Assembly: GCF_901709675.1 (NCBI RefSeq)
Contig: NC_051092.1
Location: 2,608,491-2,672,490, forward strand
DNA: 64,000 nucleotides
Source: Syngnathus acus
Lineage: Eukaryota > Chordata > Actinopteri > Syngnathiformes > Syngnathidae
Direction of reading: 5' to 3'
In this document: in pieces, positions 52,561 to 64,000 of the stretch
Layout of the letters: every line of letters starts with the position of its first letter
Numbering within the stretch: the first letter of the stretch is position 1
Position numbers and translations under genes: made by a program
Notes under the pieces: model-generated
What the model saw: only the letters and a program-made list of their open reading frames with translations
What the model was told of the DNA's origin: nothing
The model's database searches: none

Positions 52561-52879
52561 GTTGAGTTGGAATGTGAATAGTAGAAGACAACAATGCTAA
52601 TGAAGTTAGCATTTCCATTCCATTATGTCTTTTCCTTTTCTGCAGCTCTCAGCTGTTGCAGAGTTCCAAGTCCACTTCCAAGTTTCTCCATGGACAGCCC
52701 AAACAAAAGTCCCTGCATTTTCACCTGTTTTTAAAATGGCTGCCGTCGAGATCATCAAACCACAAACTAAAATTTTAAAAATGCGCAGAGAGAATATTCT
52801 GCAATATGTCTACAAAGTCTATCTAGGCGTGTATATTCCACTAAGGAAGAAAAGTTAAAAAAATAGAAACAATTTGTCC

Positions 52880-55181
52880 TCATACATCTGGGGCCTGGCT
52901 AGCTCCTCCACCTCCTTCTTCTGCGCTCACGTCTGGAATCTGATCAGCTGGCGATTCTGTCATCCCGTCTCCGTCGGGAAGTTGGGAACTCTTTGACGTG
53001 CCTGCATTCTGTCCTCCCTCTTCTGGTGGAATTAGAAATCGACTGTTATTACGTTTTGTTTCTCACACTGCAAAATGAAACCAAATCCACCCTTGTCATT
53101 CTTTTGCTGTGATTTCATTTTTGTCTCTCCATCCCAGCTTATGTGGAGGACCGCGGGTGCCTTACCGGCATTATTTCCCTGGCTCGGTGAGTCAAAATGC
53201 CCGTTGGCCTGACTCTGACCTCCCTCGGCCGACGGCTCGACATAAGCTCCTCCGTAGGCGTCCTCGTAACCGGGATCGTACTGCTCCTCCTTGATGGCTA
53301 CTCTCTTGGCGTCCTCTGCGGAGGGAGACGGTCGGTGAAATAAACAAAGCGGCGACGTACGACGCTCGAAACGATCGGCGTACCCTTGGCCAATTGTAGG
53401 TTGAACGAGTATTTTATCTCCTCGATCTCTTTGGGCCGCTGGATGCCCTGGAGATGGTCGCGCAGCTCCCGCAGCTTGATGTAGAAGTGCACTTTGTCCT
53501 GAGCGCGAGGGAACTGAGCGCAACGGGCGCTGGAGGACGGCATCAGGTACAGAGCCTGACGAAAGAAAACATTCAACATCTTGTGCGCCATTGTTAGAGC
53601 GAAGACTGGAGGGATGTTTACTCACCACCTCACAGTCGGGAATTTTGTGCGGCTGCAAACCAAAGTCTAGCGTTTTTGGTTTTTTACCAAATAGCTCTCG
53701 ACAGAACATTTCATATATGCCTGGAAGGGAGAGGAGGGGCGACCATTATTGCTGATGTAAAATATGTAGAGCAATAAAGGATTGGCCGAGACTTACATTT
53801 TCCATTGAACACGGCAATGAGAGGTTTATATTTCATCAGTTTCTCCACAAGAATTTTGCCTCCTTCGCGCAGCTCTTTGCTGACGGGACAGAAATCGAGA
53901 AGGTTGGAGACAGCTTCTCAACGACAAAAAACACAGCGGGTATTGTCGCTAACCTTGACAGGTCTTTACTGCCCGGCGTGGCCCTGGACACCATGTTGGT
54001 GAAGCCCATTTTGTACTTGCTGGGCAATGTGTCGTCGTGCATGTGGTTGAGCTGCTCTTCGGTGAATCCCGAAAGGAAGAGGCACTTCCCTACGAAGAAA
54101 AATAACAAAAAATCTCAGTCGAGCTAACTTTGATTTGCTGATTCTGTAAATGCTTACAAAAATGATTTCCAGGACCAGGAAACCATCGTCCGATGTAGGC
54201 GGCCATTAGCCCCGGATTGATACCGATCTGCGAGAAAAAGAGTTTTACAAGGTTATATCGGCTGCTTGCCTTTCTTTTCAAGCAATATCAACAAGTTCTG
54301 CTCACAATGACATAGTCCAGATTGTAGTCCAGCAGGTCCGGCAGGGTCTTTTTCATCACTTCCTCCTCCGACATGCCCTTGAAACGATCCACTTTCCTCT
54401 TCACCTTTTTGAAGGTCTCATCGATCTTCTCCTGCTTGCCGTCGACCGCCTGACCCTCGGCGCCCTTTTTGGGTTTCGGGCCTGGTTTGCCCTTGGGCGC
54501 TTTGGGTTCTTTCGGAGGCTTGGGTGCTTTAGGAGGTTTGGGTTCTTTCGGAGGTTTGGGTGCTTTCGGAGGTTTGGGTGCTTTAGGAGGTTTGGGTTCC
54601 TTTGGGACCTTTGGCGGCTTGGGTTCCTTGGGCTGAGCTGCTCGGCCACGCTTTTTGGGCGGAGCTGCGTGGAAGATTCAACAAAATTTGTTATTGTTGT
54701 GGAGATTAAATTGCATTATAAATGATTTCTTTCAGTTTGATTAAAAAAAAAAAAACTTTTAAACAGGGGTGTGTAGACTTTCTATATACACTGTACGTTT
54801 TGTCAAGTTAGCAGGCTCCTGCTGCTCCATCATAGGCTCAGGCTGATCCATGTGCGGTGGAGCTGCTGCTGCTCCCCCGGTGTGTGCCTCCGGGTAGTGC
54901 GGCGGATGGTTGTAGTTCGAATATTGGGCTTGAAGGGCTTGGAACCGCTGAGCTGACTGAATCCTGAGGCAAGAAATTGAAAGAACCCGTTAAAATCTGT
55001 GTCTCTTGATGCTCCCAATGCAAAACACCATCAAAACACATGAAAGTTGAAATCATACAACAAAGACTGGATTTAATGTAGGACTTGATGGTTACTTATT
55101 TGGCCTATTCTGTACAACTCACCACTGTTGCAGATACTCCGAAGAGCCAACAGGCAGGGATCCGTTCAGCTTATTGTCCAT
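52880..55181 (-). CDS. tdg.1: Thymine-DNA glycosylase, copy 1 (Lys/Pro-repeat N-terminus)
   Basis: Removes T or modified cytosine bases from G mispairs in base-excision repair and DNA demethylation. Ten exons (55181-55123, 54963-54797, 54664-54306, 54227-54158, 54089-53954, 53879-53797, 53720-53626, 53555-53384, 53315-53166, 53022-52880) give 477 residues (human 410). Seen: QQW-type start, Lys/Pro-rich repeats (about 86-130), [16 protein letters not shown], catalytic N199 in [45 protein letters not shown], and the insertion loop [22 protein letters not shown] with R334. SUMO consensus IKEE (K389) and an acidic Gly-rich tail follow. The usual GHHY after the catalytic motif is GRWF here. A noncoding first exon probably ends at 55766. 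Tandem with a second TDG gene upstream; the .1/.2 numbering is mine. Confidence 0.9.
54511..54600. repeat. Five 18-bp units inside a tdg.1 exon
   Basis: Five tandem copies of an 18-bp unit (TT[CA]GGAGG[CT]TTGGGT[GT]C[TC] on the plus strand) encode repeated [12 protein letters not shown] six-residue blocks on the minus strand. Confidence 0.9.
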
Positions 55182-56633
55182 CTTGTGGGTTCTTTAACTT
55201 CATTAAATAAAATCCAACATGCGTCGTGAGTGATAAAATGGGAGTGGTACATGCAATAAACGGATGGTTAACAAAACATGGAGAAATCAAGAATCAGGCC
55301 TTTTTCCCACTCATTCTTACTCATAGAAAACTTGTGTATAATGATTTTGATTGTGTTTTTCAATCGAACCCTATTTAACAAAATACAACTGTCATTGCGT
55401 CATCAAACATTCCCGTGCATCAGCTACACGTGAGTACTTTTTAAAAATTAAATACCTTTTCTTCCACGGCTAAATGCTAACAATGCTAACAACAAACCAC
55501 GATGTAAACCTCAATTTTTATGAACAACTGGTTCCATTGTTATCAAACGTTTGATTTGTAAAACTCAGAATTTCCATTCCGTATTAATTTGTACAAATTA
55601 AAAGAAAAATATTTATGAAGTAAACGAGACACAAGTACCCTTACCAAAACTACAGCTAATATTAGCCACCGGCTAGCCGCTAAGCTACCGCGGATGGATG
55701 ATCTCGCTTGAACGATACACCAAAACAGCGTAACAGTTGAGAGTATAAACATGAACTAGACGTACCTAGCTAACGGTTGTTTTAATCCGATTCTCCGGGC
55801 GGGGAAGCAGTCTTATTTTCCCCACATATGCCGCTCTTTTTTCAGAACATTGACAGAGCTTCAGGGGCAACAAAGACGTGACAGCGCAGTCTCATTCAAC
55901 TTTGACACGAGGCAATTCCAAGTCTGAGACGTAGGGGTCGGTTAAAAGAGGAATAAAATACAATGAACCAGCGACTTTATTCAAATTATTGTGTGAGACA
56001 TAAAAAATATTCACTGTAGTTTTATACATTTATATGCGTATCAATCTCTTTATTCTTTGCTTTTGTACAGAATATTACAAAATTGAGAAATACCTAGTGG
56101 ACTATTGGTTTGAACCGCTAGGCTTTTAAACGTGAAGATGTTTTCTATTGGCTAAAAGTTTGTGACGTAGAACGCGGCGTATATATAAAAAATCGAAGCG
56201 TATGTATGCTTAGCAAAGTAAAACCAGTAACCTTTTTAAATCGAAACCAGTAAGTTTGGATAATTACGTCTCAAACATTAAAAATCTGACTTTTTCCACC
56301 CATATGTACAGTACACAAAGAACCATAGCAGGAAATTGATCATTACGATTTTAATAGAAATCATAGTCAAATCACTTGTCTGCACAGATGGTTACACATA
56401 AAATTTCATTATTTCAAAATACAGTACAAAAGTAAGTAACCAAAGAAAAAAGGTGATAGCAAAAGCAATAAATAGTGGAAAATATCACACCTAGTACAGT
56501 ACATGCTCAGTGAGGGCTAAGTTGAAACAGTTGTGTGCAGTCTTTTTCTTTTTTTTTTAGTGCATTCCACTAAAATTCTGCAGTAAACTGTGTGATTCCT
56601 CTTGTGTGCCAATTGCAGTGTGCAAATGTCACT
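55182..56633. other. Spacer between the two tdg genes
   Basis: Contains the probable tdg.1 noncoding exon (ending at a donor at 55765) with its promoter near 55770-55950, and the 3' side of tdg.2. No other gene was seen. Confidence 0.45.
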
Positions 56634-59182
56634 TCAATAAAAGTTTCCTGGACTGCTTTGCCTCACATTCTCATGCTGACCACTACAGCTTTCGTATTCG
56701 GGATCCAGCTGCTCCTCTTTGATGGCAATCCTCTTTGCGTCTTCTGCACAACAAAGAAGCAATAAAAAGAAAAAAAAAAAACGAGGGTAAGGAAGGAATC
56801 CCAGAGTTGCTGTATGTGGCGAGGGGTTACCTTTGGCCTGCTGCAGGTCAAAGGAGTAGTCTGTCTCCGTCACGTCCCGGCCGGGCACTAATCCACCTTT
56901 CATGTGGTCTCGCAACTCCTTCAGCTTGATGTAGAAGTGCACTTTGTCCTGCGCGCGGGGGAACTGGGCACATCGCGGACTGGATGAAGGCATCAAGTAG
57001 CACACCTAGACCAAAGGAAACATGCTATGGCTTTTTCTTGATGAGGGTTTTAAATATGTGGCTGTGATGTTTTGTATACCGTTTCAGTGTCAGGGATCTT
57101 GTAGGGCTGCAAGCCAAAGTCCAGGTTCTTGGCCTTCACGCCAAAGATTTCCTTGCAGAATATTTCGTAAATACCTAATAGGATAAAAGATATATATATG
57201 TATAAGCAACTTTGAGGATGCATAAATAAAAAATATTTTTTTAAATGATCTTTGAATGTGCCTCAAAATCACTATGACTGGGCAACATGAATGTTTTTTT
57301 AAATAAATTATTTATATTTATTTATAATAAATGTATATAATTATAATAAAATTATTTATATATAATTTTTCTTTTAAAAAAAATATAATAGTATCAAATA
57401 TAAGTCTTAAGACCTTTGAATGATATTTTTTAATCTGACAATAAGATGGGAAATAATATTTCATCACTTGATGTTGTACCTTTTCCGTTAAAAGCTGCTA
57501 TCAGCGGTTTGTATTTTTGCAACTTTTCAAGCAACTGTCGCCCTCCTTCACGGATTTCCTTACTGCAAAGGAAAAGAAGACAAGCTTGAATGTCTTTTTA
57601 CATTCAAAACAGTGCCGGTCCCTTTTTTCCTTTTCTTTCTTTAAATGTGAGGCATAATCACCTGGAAAGGTCTTTGCTGCCAGGTGTGGTCCTCTCAACC
57701 ATGTTTGTAAAGCCGATGCCGTATTTCTCCGGCAGGCTCTCGTCATGCGTGAAGTTGAGCTGCTCCTCGGTGAAACCGGACAGAAACAAACATTTCCCTG
57801 CGGACAAAGCAGGATAAAAAAAAAATTACAAACTACATGAATAATGAATAGAAATGTCAACATACAGAAATGGTTGCCAGGGTTGGGGTAGTGGTGTCCT
57901 TTATAGGCCGACAACAGTCCCGGGTTGATTCCAATCTGAGGAGAAACATGAGGGGGGTCACCACGGAAACACATCCCAAAGAAAACCACACGCTCCTCAA
58001 ACAAAAACCTTACGACGCATCTTCTGACAATTGTGCACTTTTTATGAATTCGGTATGTTCTTTATAACTCACGATCAAAATGTCAAGATTGTAGGTAATA
58101 ACGTCAGGCAGCGTTTTGGCCATAACCTCAGCCACTGACATGCCGTTGAAGCGGTTCAGTGTCCTTTTGGCCTTCTTTGCTGCCGCCTCGCTCTCATCCT
58201 CATCTTCCTCTTTCACCGCCCCGCCTCCTTCGCGCTGATTCTTGGGTGGGCGCCCTCGCTTTTTCTTCACCGGCATCGCTGCTGCAAAAAATAAGTACAT
58301 ATGATAGAAAAAGTTGGCCTAACTTATAGACAGCAGTCATGATCTATTTTCAATCGCACTTATTCTCAGGGAATATTTAAAAATAAATACATATTGCAGG
58401 TTTTCATTCACCTTGAGGTGGGGTAGCGGGTGGAGGTTGGTGGTGAACATTCAGCTCCTCTTGCTGTGTTGGATGTTGATACTGAGATTGCTGTTGTATT
58501 GCATGTTCATACTGATTCTGCTGCTGCTGTTGTTGTTGCTGCGGGTATGCAGGATGCTGATCTTGCTGCTGCTCCTGCTGGTAGACGGGCTCCTGGTAAT
58601 GGAAGTAGTTCTGATAAAACTGCTCCTGGTAGAGCGGCTGCTCCTTGTGCACCGACAGTTCAGTCATGACGGGCTCATCCCTGGGGCCCTCGCTGTAGTG
58701 GTTGTGGTGGGACATCACGGGCTGCAGCTCGGGGTGTTGCTGGCTTGACTGGTACCTTGGAACAACCGACAAGACATTTAAGCATTTTGGCGATATCCAT
58801 GATGTCAACTATTGCACAGTTTTGGCTCCCTGTGGTTTCCATAAAATTGTAGGACAATTTACTGTCCATCTAGTGGTCAGTGAAGACACATGATGAATGC
58901 ACAACACTCTTTAGACTACCCAAAACATGCAAACAAAAAAAAAAAAAAGGAGTTGCTCACAAATGGTGGTGTTGTTTTCTAGTTTTACGTGTATATGCGA
59001 ATAATTCTGCCTTCAGATTGCATTATACTGCATGCACAAAAATGATCATTTGAATAATTGAAAAGAAAACAGAACAAGCCGAGATGACGATTGCATTTCC
59101 TCGGAATTATTCCAGCAACAACTCACCACTGCTGGAAATAATCCATGGGCACAGTCAACGGTGTAAACTCGTTTTCCTCCAT
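56634..59182 (-). CDS. tdg.2: Thymine-DNA glycosylase, copy 2 (Gln-rich N-terminus)
   Basis: Second G/T mismatch glycosylase. Nine exons (59182-59127, 58755-58412, 58281-58073, 57935-57866, 57797-57662, 57562-57480, 57174-57080, 57005-56831, 56743-56634) give 425 residues. Four consecutive core exons have the same lengths as in the neighbouring copy (70, 136, 83, 95 nt), showing tandem duplication. Seen: FQQW start; Gln/Tyr/His-rich segment in the second exon; AT-hook-like KKKRGRPPK (about 139-147); catalytic N207 in [42 protein letters not shown]-type IKEE; short tail. Differences from the other copy: FNGKG (G300) for FNGKC, and SSSPRCAQF (P341) where an alanine is usual before the wedge arginine. 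A 5' noncoding exon probably ends at 59397. The .1/.2 numbering is mine. Confidence 0.9.
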
Positions 59183-59896
59183 ACTGACTGTCAATTTACT
59201 TCACAAAAACATCAAGATTCAGAGAACAACGAAGCTGTGCCGAAAGAGAGCGCATTGCAGTGCTGCTTACGCTACCATGACAAAAAACATCTCCGGATAA
59301 TGGCACTTGTCGCTTTACGTTACGTTTATCAAACGATTTTAAATAATATACACCTGGCGGGATAAAACAATCACATATATGCCAAATTTGACATACCTGT
59401 CATACATTTTAAGGCTTCGGATTTTGAGACGAGGGGGCAGGGAAGCTATTTCAAAACAAAGAGCATCGAAACTTTGCGATGTGTTCGCTTACCGCCACCT
59501 ATCGGTCGGAAGGCGTACTTTTTCTTCTTCTTCATCATCTCGCCGTCTCGGCAACTTGATGCGCGTTACCGCCCTCTATCGGACAAAACGAAAGGTGACG
59601 ACTCCAACCCGGATGTAATCTCTTCGGCATGCGACCTGTTCGTGTCCCGGTGACCGTCAGTCCTTGGGTCGGAAACAACGTGTTTACACATTTAACAATG
59701 CGATAATTTACCATTTTAATGCAAACATTTAAAGGGAAACGTGTAGAGCACTTGCAGGTATTATTAGGAGCCTATTTGCTCAAACATAAGCATGTAGCTT
59801 TTCATTTTAGCAATGTACAGTCGTGGCATGATATGTGTTTGTATTTGTTCACAGTCCGAAAGTGTGCATGGTGTTCCACGTTGAAGTTGTGCAAAA
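59183..59896. other. Divergent promoter region, tdg.2 / uqcc6
   Basis: Likely shared 5' region of the minus-strand tdg.2 and the plus-strand uqcc6. A minus-strand donor at 59396 marks the tdg.2 leader exon. A plus-strand GCAG|GTATTA at 59758 could end a uqcc6 leader exon. GC-richer around 59430-59640. Confidence 0.4.
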
Positions 59897-60317
59897 ATGC
59901 CTGCTGGAGTGTCATGGACTCGTTACCTGAGGATGTACGGAGCATGTATATTGGCCATGTTTGCCGGGGCACAGGCGGTCCACCAGTACTACCTACCAGA
60001 CCTGGTGAGGCGACTGAATTCAATATTTCACATTTACAAACGTATTCATCAGTCCACACATGTGGGTGTTAATTTATTACGAAGTATTGACTGATTTAAG
60101 TAGCTCTATTTTATGCAGGTATCGTATCAAAATTCTGGCAACGCTGAGCTGTTCAAGACAATTTTCAATTTGAAGTTGTGTGCATTTCTTTCTTTTCCAT
60201 CAGAGTATACCAGAGGTCCCCCCAAAACCTGGTGAGCTAAAGACAGAATTACTGGGCTTCAAACTCAGAGAAGCAGCCGCACAGCAGCAGATGAAAGAAG
60301 AACCCAAGACGAACTAA
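59897..60317 (+). CDS. uqcc6: Brawnin (UQCC6/C12orf73), respiratory complex III assembly microprotein
   Basis: Inner-mitochondrial-membrane microprotein needed for complex III assembly. Two exons (59897-60004, 60204-60317) give 73 residues; human is 71. Seen: MPAGVSWTRYLRMYG followed by a hydrophobic helix (ACILAMFAGAQAVHQYY), then PDLSIPEVPPKPGELKTELL, the most conserved part of the family, and a charged tail ending KEEPKTN. It lies beside TDG, as in human 12q23. AATAAA follows at 60454-60459. Being so short, it is easily missed by gene finders. Confidence 0.92.
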
Positions 60318-60674
60318 TCTGGAGATAATTTATAATGTCAGGACAATGGACAATATACTTTATTACAGTCATCGGCGAGGTGGAGGAAGACGGTGCATCA
60401 TCTCCTGCTCATCGGATAAGCATTGTAGAAAATTTAGTTCGTTTCAAAATGTAAATAAAATACAATAAATAAATCAATGGCATTTTTTATTGCTTGTAAT
60501 GAAAATTTGCTAGTATTTAATTGTTGAATTTTGCCACGCCACATTTATGTATGAAATAAAGTTTTTATTGTTTTGATTTCTTTGAGACACAAATGTCGCA
60601 CGACGACCCAATTTTTTTGTGCGGAGACTTCGTATCCTAGCAACCGAATATCAACATTCAGAATTGAAGACAAG

Positions 60675-61716
60675 ATGGCGACCGAACGGGAGAAAGAAGC
60701 TTCTGCTTACCTGGAAAAACACAAAATCTTCGACCTCATGAAAAACCTCACCAGCATGCTCTTTTTTTACAGACCAGGTTAGCCTTTTATATATTACAAA
60801 CAACTGTTTTTTTAGGGCAGGTTTTTTTTTTTTTTTCCGGTAAAACGACTCGAGTTTACCAGCTAATTAGTAGGTTAGCTGAACTAGAAAGTCAGTTTAA
60901 TGGTTCTTTTCTCTGATTAAATTATTATTGTTTATTTGTAGTATGTGTTCATTTAGTTTCTTGAGCTTATTGTATATTTAGAAAGTTTATAGATATCCTG
61001 CAATTGTACAGAAATACTATGAAATGTTGCTAATCTTAATAAAAACAGTCACTGTCGACCTTTCCAGTTTGATTGGTCATTGGCAGTTTGATTGGTCATA
61101 TTTTATTTTGATTGTCTTATTTATAAACTTAACTTTTTTAGCCGACGTCACTATTTATTGCAGTATATATATTTGTCTTAGTCTTTTCATCTATTTTCAC
61201 GTTGTTTTCTCATTTGCTCTTCATATTATTTTTCATCTATCTGATTTGTTCTTTTTTTTTTTTAGATGATCCCAAAGAGTTTCTCATTGAGAAACTGAAA
61301 CAACTAAAAGAAGCTCGAGATAACGGCCAAGAAGCGCCCAGTCTCCTCAGCCCTTCCAACCTGGATGCAGTGTTTGGTCTAGTGGACCCAGCCAATCAAA
61401 GACATGTCACGTTTACACAATACAAACAGGGTGAGTGCCAAAGATATCAAGAAAAGAAACATCTTTACATACTGTTCTGTTAAACGGGCCTTTCTTTCTC
61501 CTCAGCTCTGATCTCACTGGGCATGAAAGACATCAATGAATGTCCTGATGGTGTAAACGAAGACAAAATATCCTATGATACTTTCATAACAGAAGGGTAA
61601 GAGAGGTTGTGGGAATTTAGTTAAAAGTCTTTATTTTTGGATCATAATATTGTGTTCTTTTTTTTTACAGGATGATAAGCTTGCAGAAAGGCTCATCGAC
61701 ATACAAACAACCCTAA
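60675..61716 (+). CDS. efcab10: EF-hand calcium-binding domain protein 10
   Basis: Small protein with an N-terminal RIIa/DPY30-like dimerisation helix pair and a degenerate EF-hand; the function is poorly known, and ciliary or sperm association is only plausible. Four exons (60675-60777, 61266-61430, 61506-61596, 61671-61716) give 134 residues. Seen: EASAYLEKHKIFDLMKNLTS and PKEFLIEKLKQLKEARDNG, the dimerisation region; then LDAVFGLVDPANQRHVTFTQ, an EF-hand-like segment without a canonical acidic calcium loop. AAGATGGCG at the start codon resembles a YY1 initiator element. AATAAA lies at 61845-61850. Confidence 0.85.
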
Positions 61717-61850
61717 ATATTTATTTTTACTCCTAAAAGTAACCCTTTTTTGTTTCTTTATACACTTTTGCAATGCTGTTCCATTTTATGCTTTGAGACA
61801 GACCTATATGAGAAGATAGCATGACATTATTTTATAACAATACAAATAAA

Positions 61851-62463
61851 ACAATGGAGCATTTGATTTGGTGGAACTGAATGATGTGAATCATGGGTAT
61901 TCACAGTAAATTATGATTCATGACTTTCTTCATTTGAATGCTGCACATTTGTCACTCATCCGTTTGTCAGTTAATATTGTTAAAACAAAATATCTTTATA
62001 AACATATCAATGAATAAAAAAGTGAATTGATTGCTTAATTTTATTATGAACATGGCATTCAGTGTGATGTAATATTTATGTACTGTATTTTTTTTAGTAT
62101 TTTATTTATATATTCTATCTTCTGTATTTACAGTATATTTGTTTTTTTGGTTTGTATTAAGTCTATTTTTATGTAATTGTCTATCATTTATATTTACTTA
62201 AGTATTTTAGTTAGATATATTTTCATATGTACTGTATTTATATTATTCATTTTAGTACTGTTTTGTAGTTTTCACCGGAGAATCAATGGCCGCTTCCCGG
62301 TGGGCGTGGCCAAGCCGAATACCGGAAGTGACATGGCTGCCTCCTTGCGCGAAGCCCTTTCTCCTGTCTCCGCTTGTTAGTCTTGGCTGTTTGCTTTTTG
62401 CGTTTCTCCTCCTTTCTCAACTGTCACCGTTTTCCACCCAGTCACCGTCGCTTGGATCCCAGC
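61851..62463. other. Intergenic AT-rich stretch and samm50 promoter
   Basis: AT-rich sequence to about 62265, then a GC-richer block with CCGGAAGTG (62322-62330), an ETS/GABP-type site common in promoters of mitochondrial genes, about 140 bp before the samm50 start codon. Confidence 0.5.
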
Positions 62464-64000
62464 ATGGGCACCGTCCACGCCAGGGTAAGAAAAGCGACGG
62501 AAACGTGTTGTTTTTGGCGTTTGACCTCTCGCCGTGTGCGGCTGCGAAGGAGAAAAGGGAGGGAGGCCCTCGGTGACAGCGTCCACCCTTCGACGACACA
62601 TTGGGCATTAGGGTTGCTTATTAACGATCACAATATGCATTTTTATATCTCTATCACATTTTGTTTGCTGTGCATGTTAAGATATTAACCCAAAAATGCT
62701 GAAAATTGAGGTTTGCTTGGACGGAAGATGCCAACTCGCTGTCTTCATGCCTTTTTGTGCATCATCTTTGTATGATCTGGGAATGGAAAAACATCAGGAA
62801 ATTCATTATTGAAATCACAGTGTGCCTCTGATGATTGTTTTTCTTTCTGCAACATGGTGTTGCAGAGCCTGGACCCTCTGCCCATGCAGGGTCCAGAGCT
62901 GGGAATTCACGCCGACGACATTGAGCCTCCTGAAATGGAGCAGGAGCCCAAGCAGGAGATTCTGGAAAACAAGGATGTAAGATCCATGTAGTTGCCAAGC
63001 ATGCTACAAAATATCCTTTTGTCAAATAATGTTTCTTTTGAAATCCAAAGGTGGTGGTCCAGAGGGTGCATATAGACGGGCTTGGAAGGACCAAGGAGGA
63101 CCTGCTGTCTTACGAGATCTCAGGCGTTTTCCGAGCAAAGAATTTAATCGATGTATGTATTGTAAATACGACAACGTGAATCTCCGGCTTGTTAACTGAG
63201 TCTTCGCTGCTGTGTTGTTAATTCAGGTGATGAAAAAATCCCACGAAGCCAGGCAGAAGCTGCTCCGTCTCGGAATCTTCCGAAAAGTTGAAGTTGTTAT
63301 TGACACCTCAAGAGGTACGCCAAACACAAATGCCAACTGTACTTTTTCTCATCCAAAGCTACTTTGGCTTCTTTTTATATTCAAGGTGATGACGCTCTTC
63401 CCAACGGCCTCGACGTGACCTTCGAGGTCACCGAGTTGAGGCGGATGACCGGCAGTTACAACACGATGGTGGGCAACAATGAAGGAAGCATGGTGAGTGT
63501 GCAAAAGGACCCGTCTCACTTGAGTTGTCACTACTCAGTGATGGTTACAATAATGCGTCACGGCAGGTGCTGGGAATGAAGTTGCCCAATGTGTTCGGCC
63601 GGGCCGAGAAACTCACCTTTCAATTCTCGTACGGCACCAAAGAGACTTCCTACGGCCTTTCCTTTTTCAAACCTCAAGTGGGGAACTTTGAACGCAAGTA
63701 AGAACACATTTTGGATTTTTTTTTTTACAAGACTGAGGTTATTTGTATTTTTTAAGGTCAAGTGACTTTCCATCTCTTTGTTTTTCCCCTTTCGTGTAGC
63801 ATCACGTTCAATGCCTATAAAGTAACAGGTCAATTTCCGTGGAGCTCCCTGCGGGAGACGGATCGTGGCGTCTCGGTGGAGCTGAATGTAAATACCCGCA
63901 AGCAGTTACGTCATTGCGAAGAGAATTTTTTGACTCTATACCATCCATCTTTGCTCAGTTCCCCGTATGGAAGACCAACCAAACCCTGAAGTGGGAAGGC
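62464..64000 (+). CDS. samm50: SAMM50 sorting and assembly machinery component (5' part)
   Basis: Outer-mitochondrial-membrane beta-barrel protein that inserts other beta-barrels and links to MICOS. Eight exons are visible (62464-62484, 62866-62976, 63051-63152, 63227-63314, 63386-63492, 63567-63697, 63800-63887, 63959-64000 and onward), all in phase; the gene continues beyond the right edge. Seen: [36 protein letters not shown] (start of the POTRA domain), [32 protein letters not shown], and the start of the barrel ([50 protein letters not shown]). The order PNPLA-SAMM50 recalls human 22q13. Confidence 0.95.

Noticed and set aside
54401-54649. Arg/Pro-rich minus-strand frame with internal repeats
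   Set aside because: An out-of-frame reading of the tdg.1 18-bp repeat; the in-phase frame spliced to its neighbours is the real one.
58413-58748. Leu-rich open frame opposite tdg.2
   Set aside because: It is the antisense of the CAG/CAA glutamine-rich exon of tdg.2, which explains the leucine/valine richness.

Overview
This is nuclear DNA of a ray-finned fish, almost certainly a teleost. Genes are split by short GT-AG introns, and I could join exons in frame into vertebrate proteins for every gene named below. The two tandem TDG genes and the compact introns suit a teleost. I cannot name the species. No bacterial, viral or organellar sequence was recognised.

Left block, 1-44.3 kb, in the order of human 11p15: plekha7 (minus strand; only its first three coding exons, the rest lying beyond the left edge), a PPP1R15B-like gene (minus), rps13 (minus), pik3c2a (minus; complete, 32 coding exons) and nucb2 (plus; complete, 12 coding exons). 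The PPP1R15B-like gene is out of place relative to human, but it sits where PPP1R15B sits in the paralogous human 1q32 cluster (PLEKHA6-PPP1R15B-PIK3C2B).

Middle, 45-52 kb: a minus-strand 2-oxoglutarate/iron oxygenase of the isopenicillin-N-synthase-like class, then two patatin-like (PNPLA) units on the plus strand. The first unit has a damaged first exon and only the tail exons. The second is an intact 370-residue gene.

Right block, 52.9-64 kb: two tandem thymine-DNA glycosylase genes (minus) with very different N-termini, then uqcc6 (brawnin), efcab10 and the 5' part of samm50 (all plus). PNPLA-SAMM50 recalls human 22q13 and TDG-UQCC6 recalls human 12q23, so a chromosome junction relative to human lies between nucb2 and the oxygenase/PNPLA genes.

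The genes are mostly housekeeping and do not form one pathway. Themes are phosphoinositide signalling (pik3c2a), eIF2alpha dephosphorylation (ppp1r15b), translation (rps13), base-excision repair (tdg pair), lipid hydrolysis (pnpla) and mitochondrial membrane assembly (uqcc6, samm50). Noncoding regions hold microsatellites, two likely transposon remnants, a 96-bp minisatellite and a cluster of hairpins. All calls rest on reading the translated sequence and splice phases; no database search was run.
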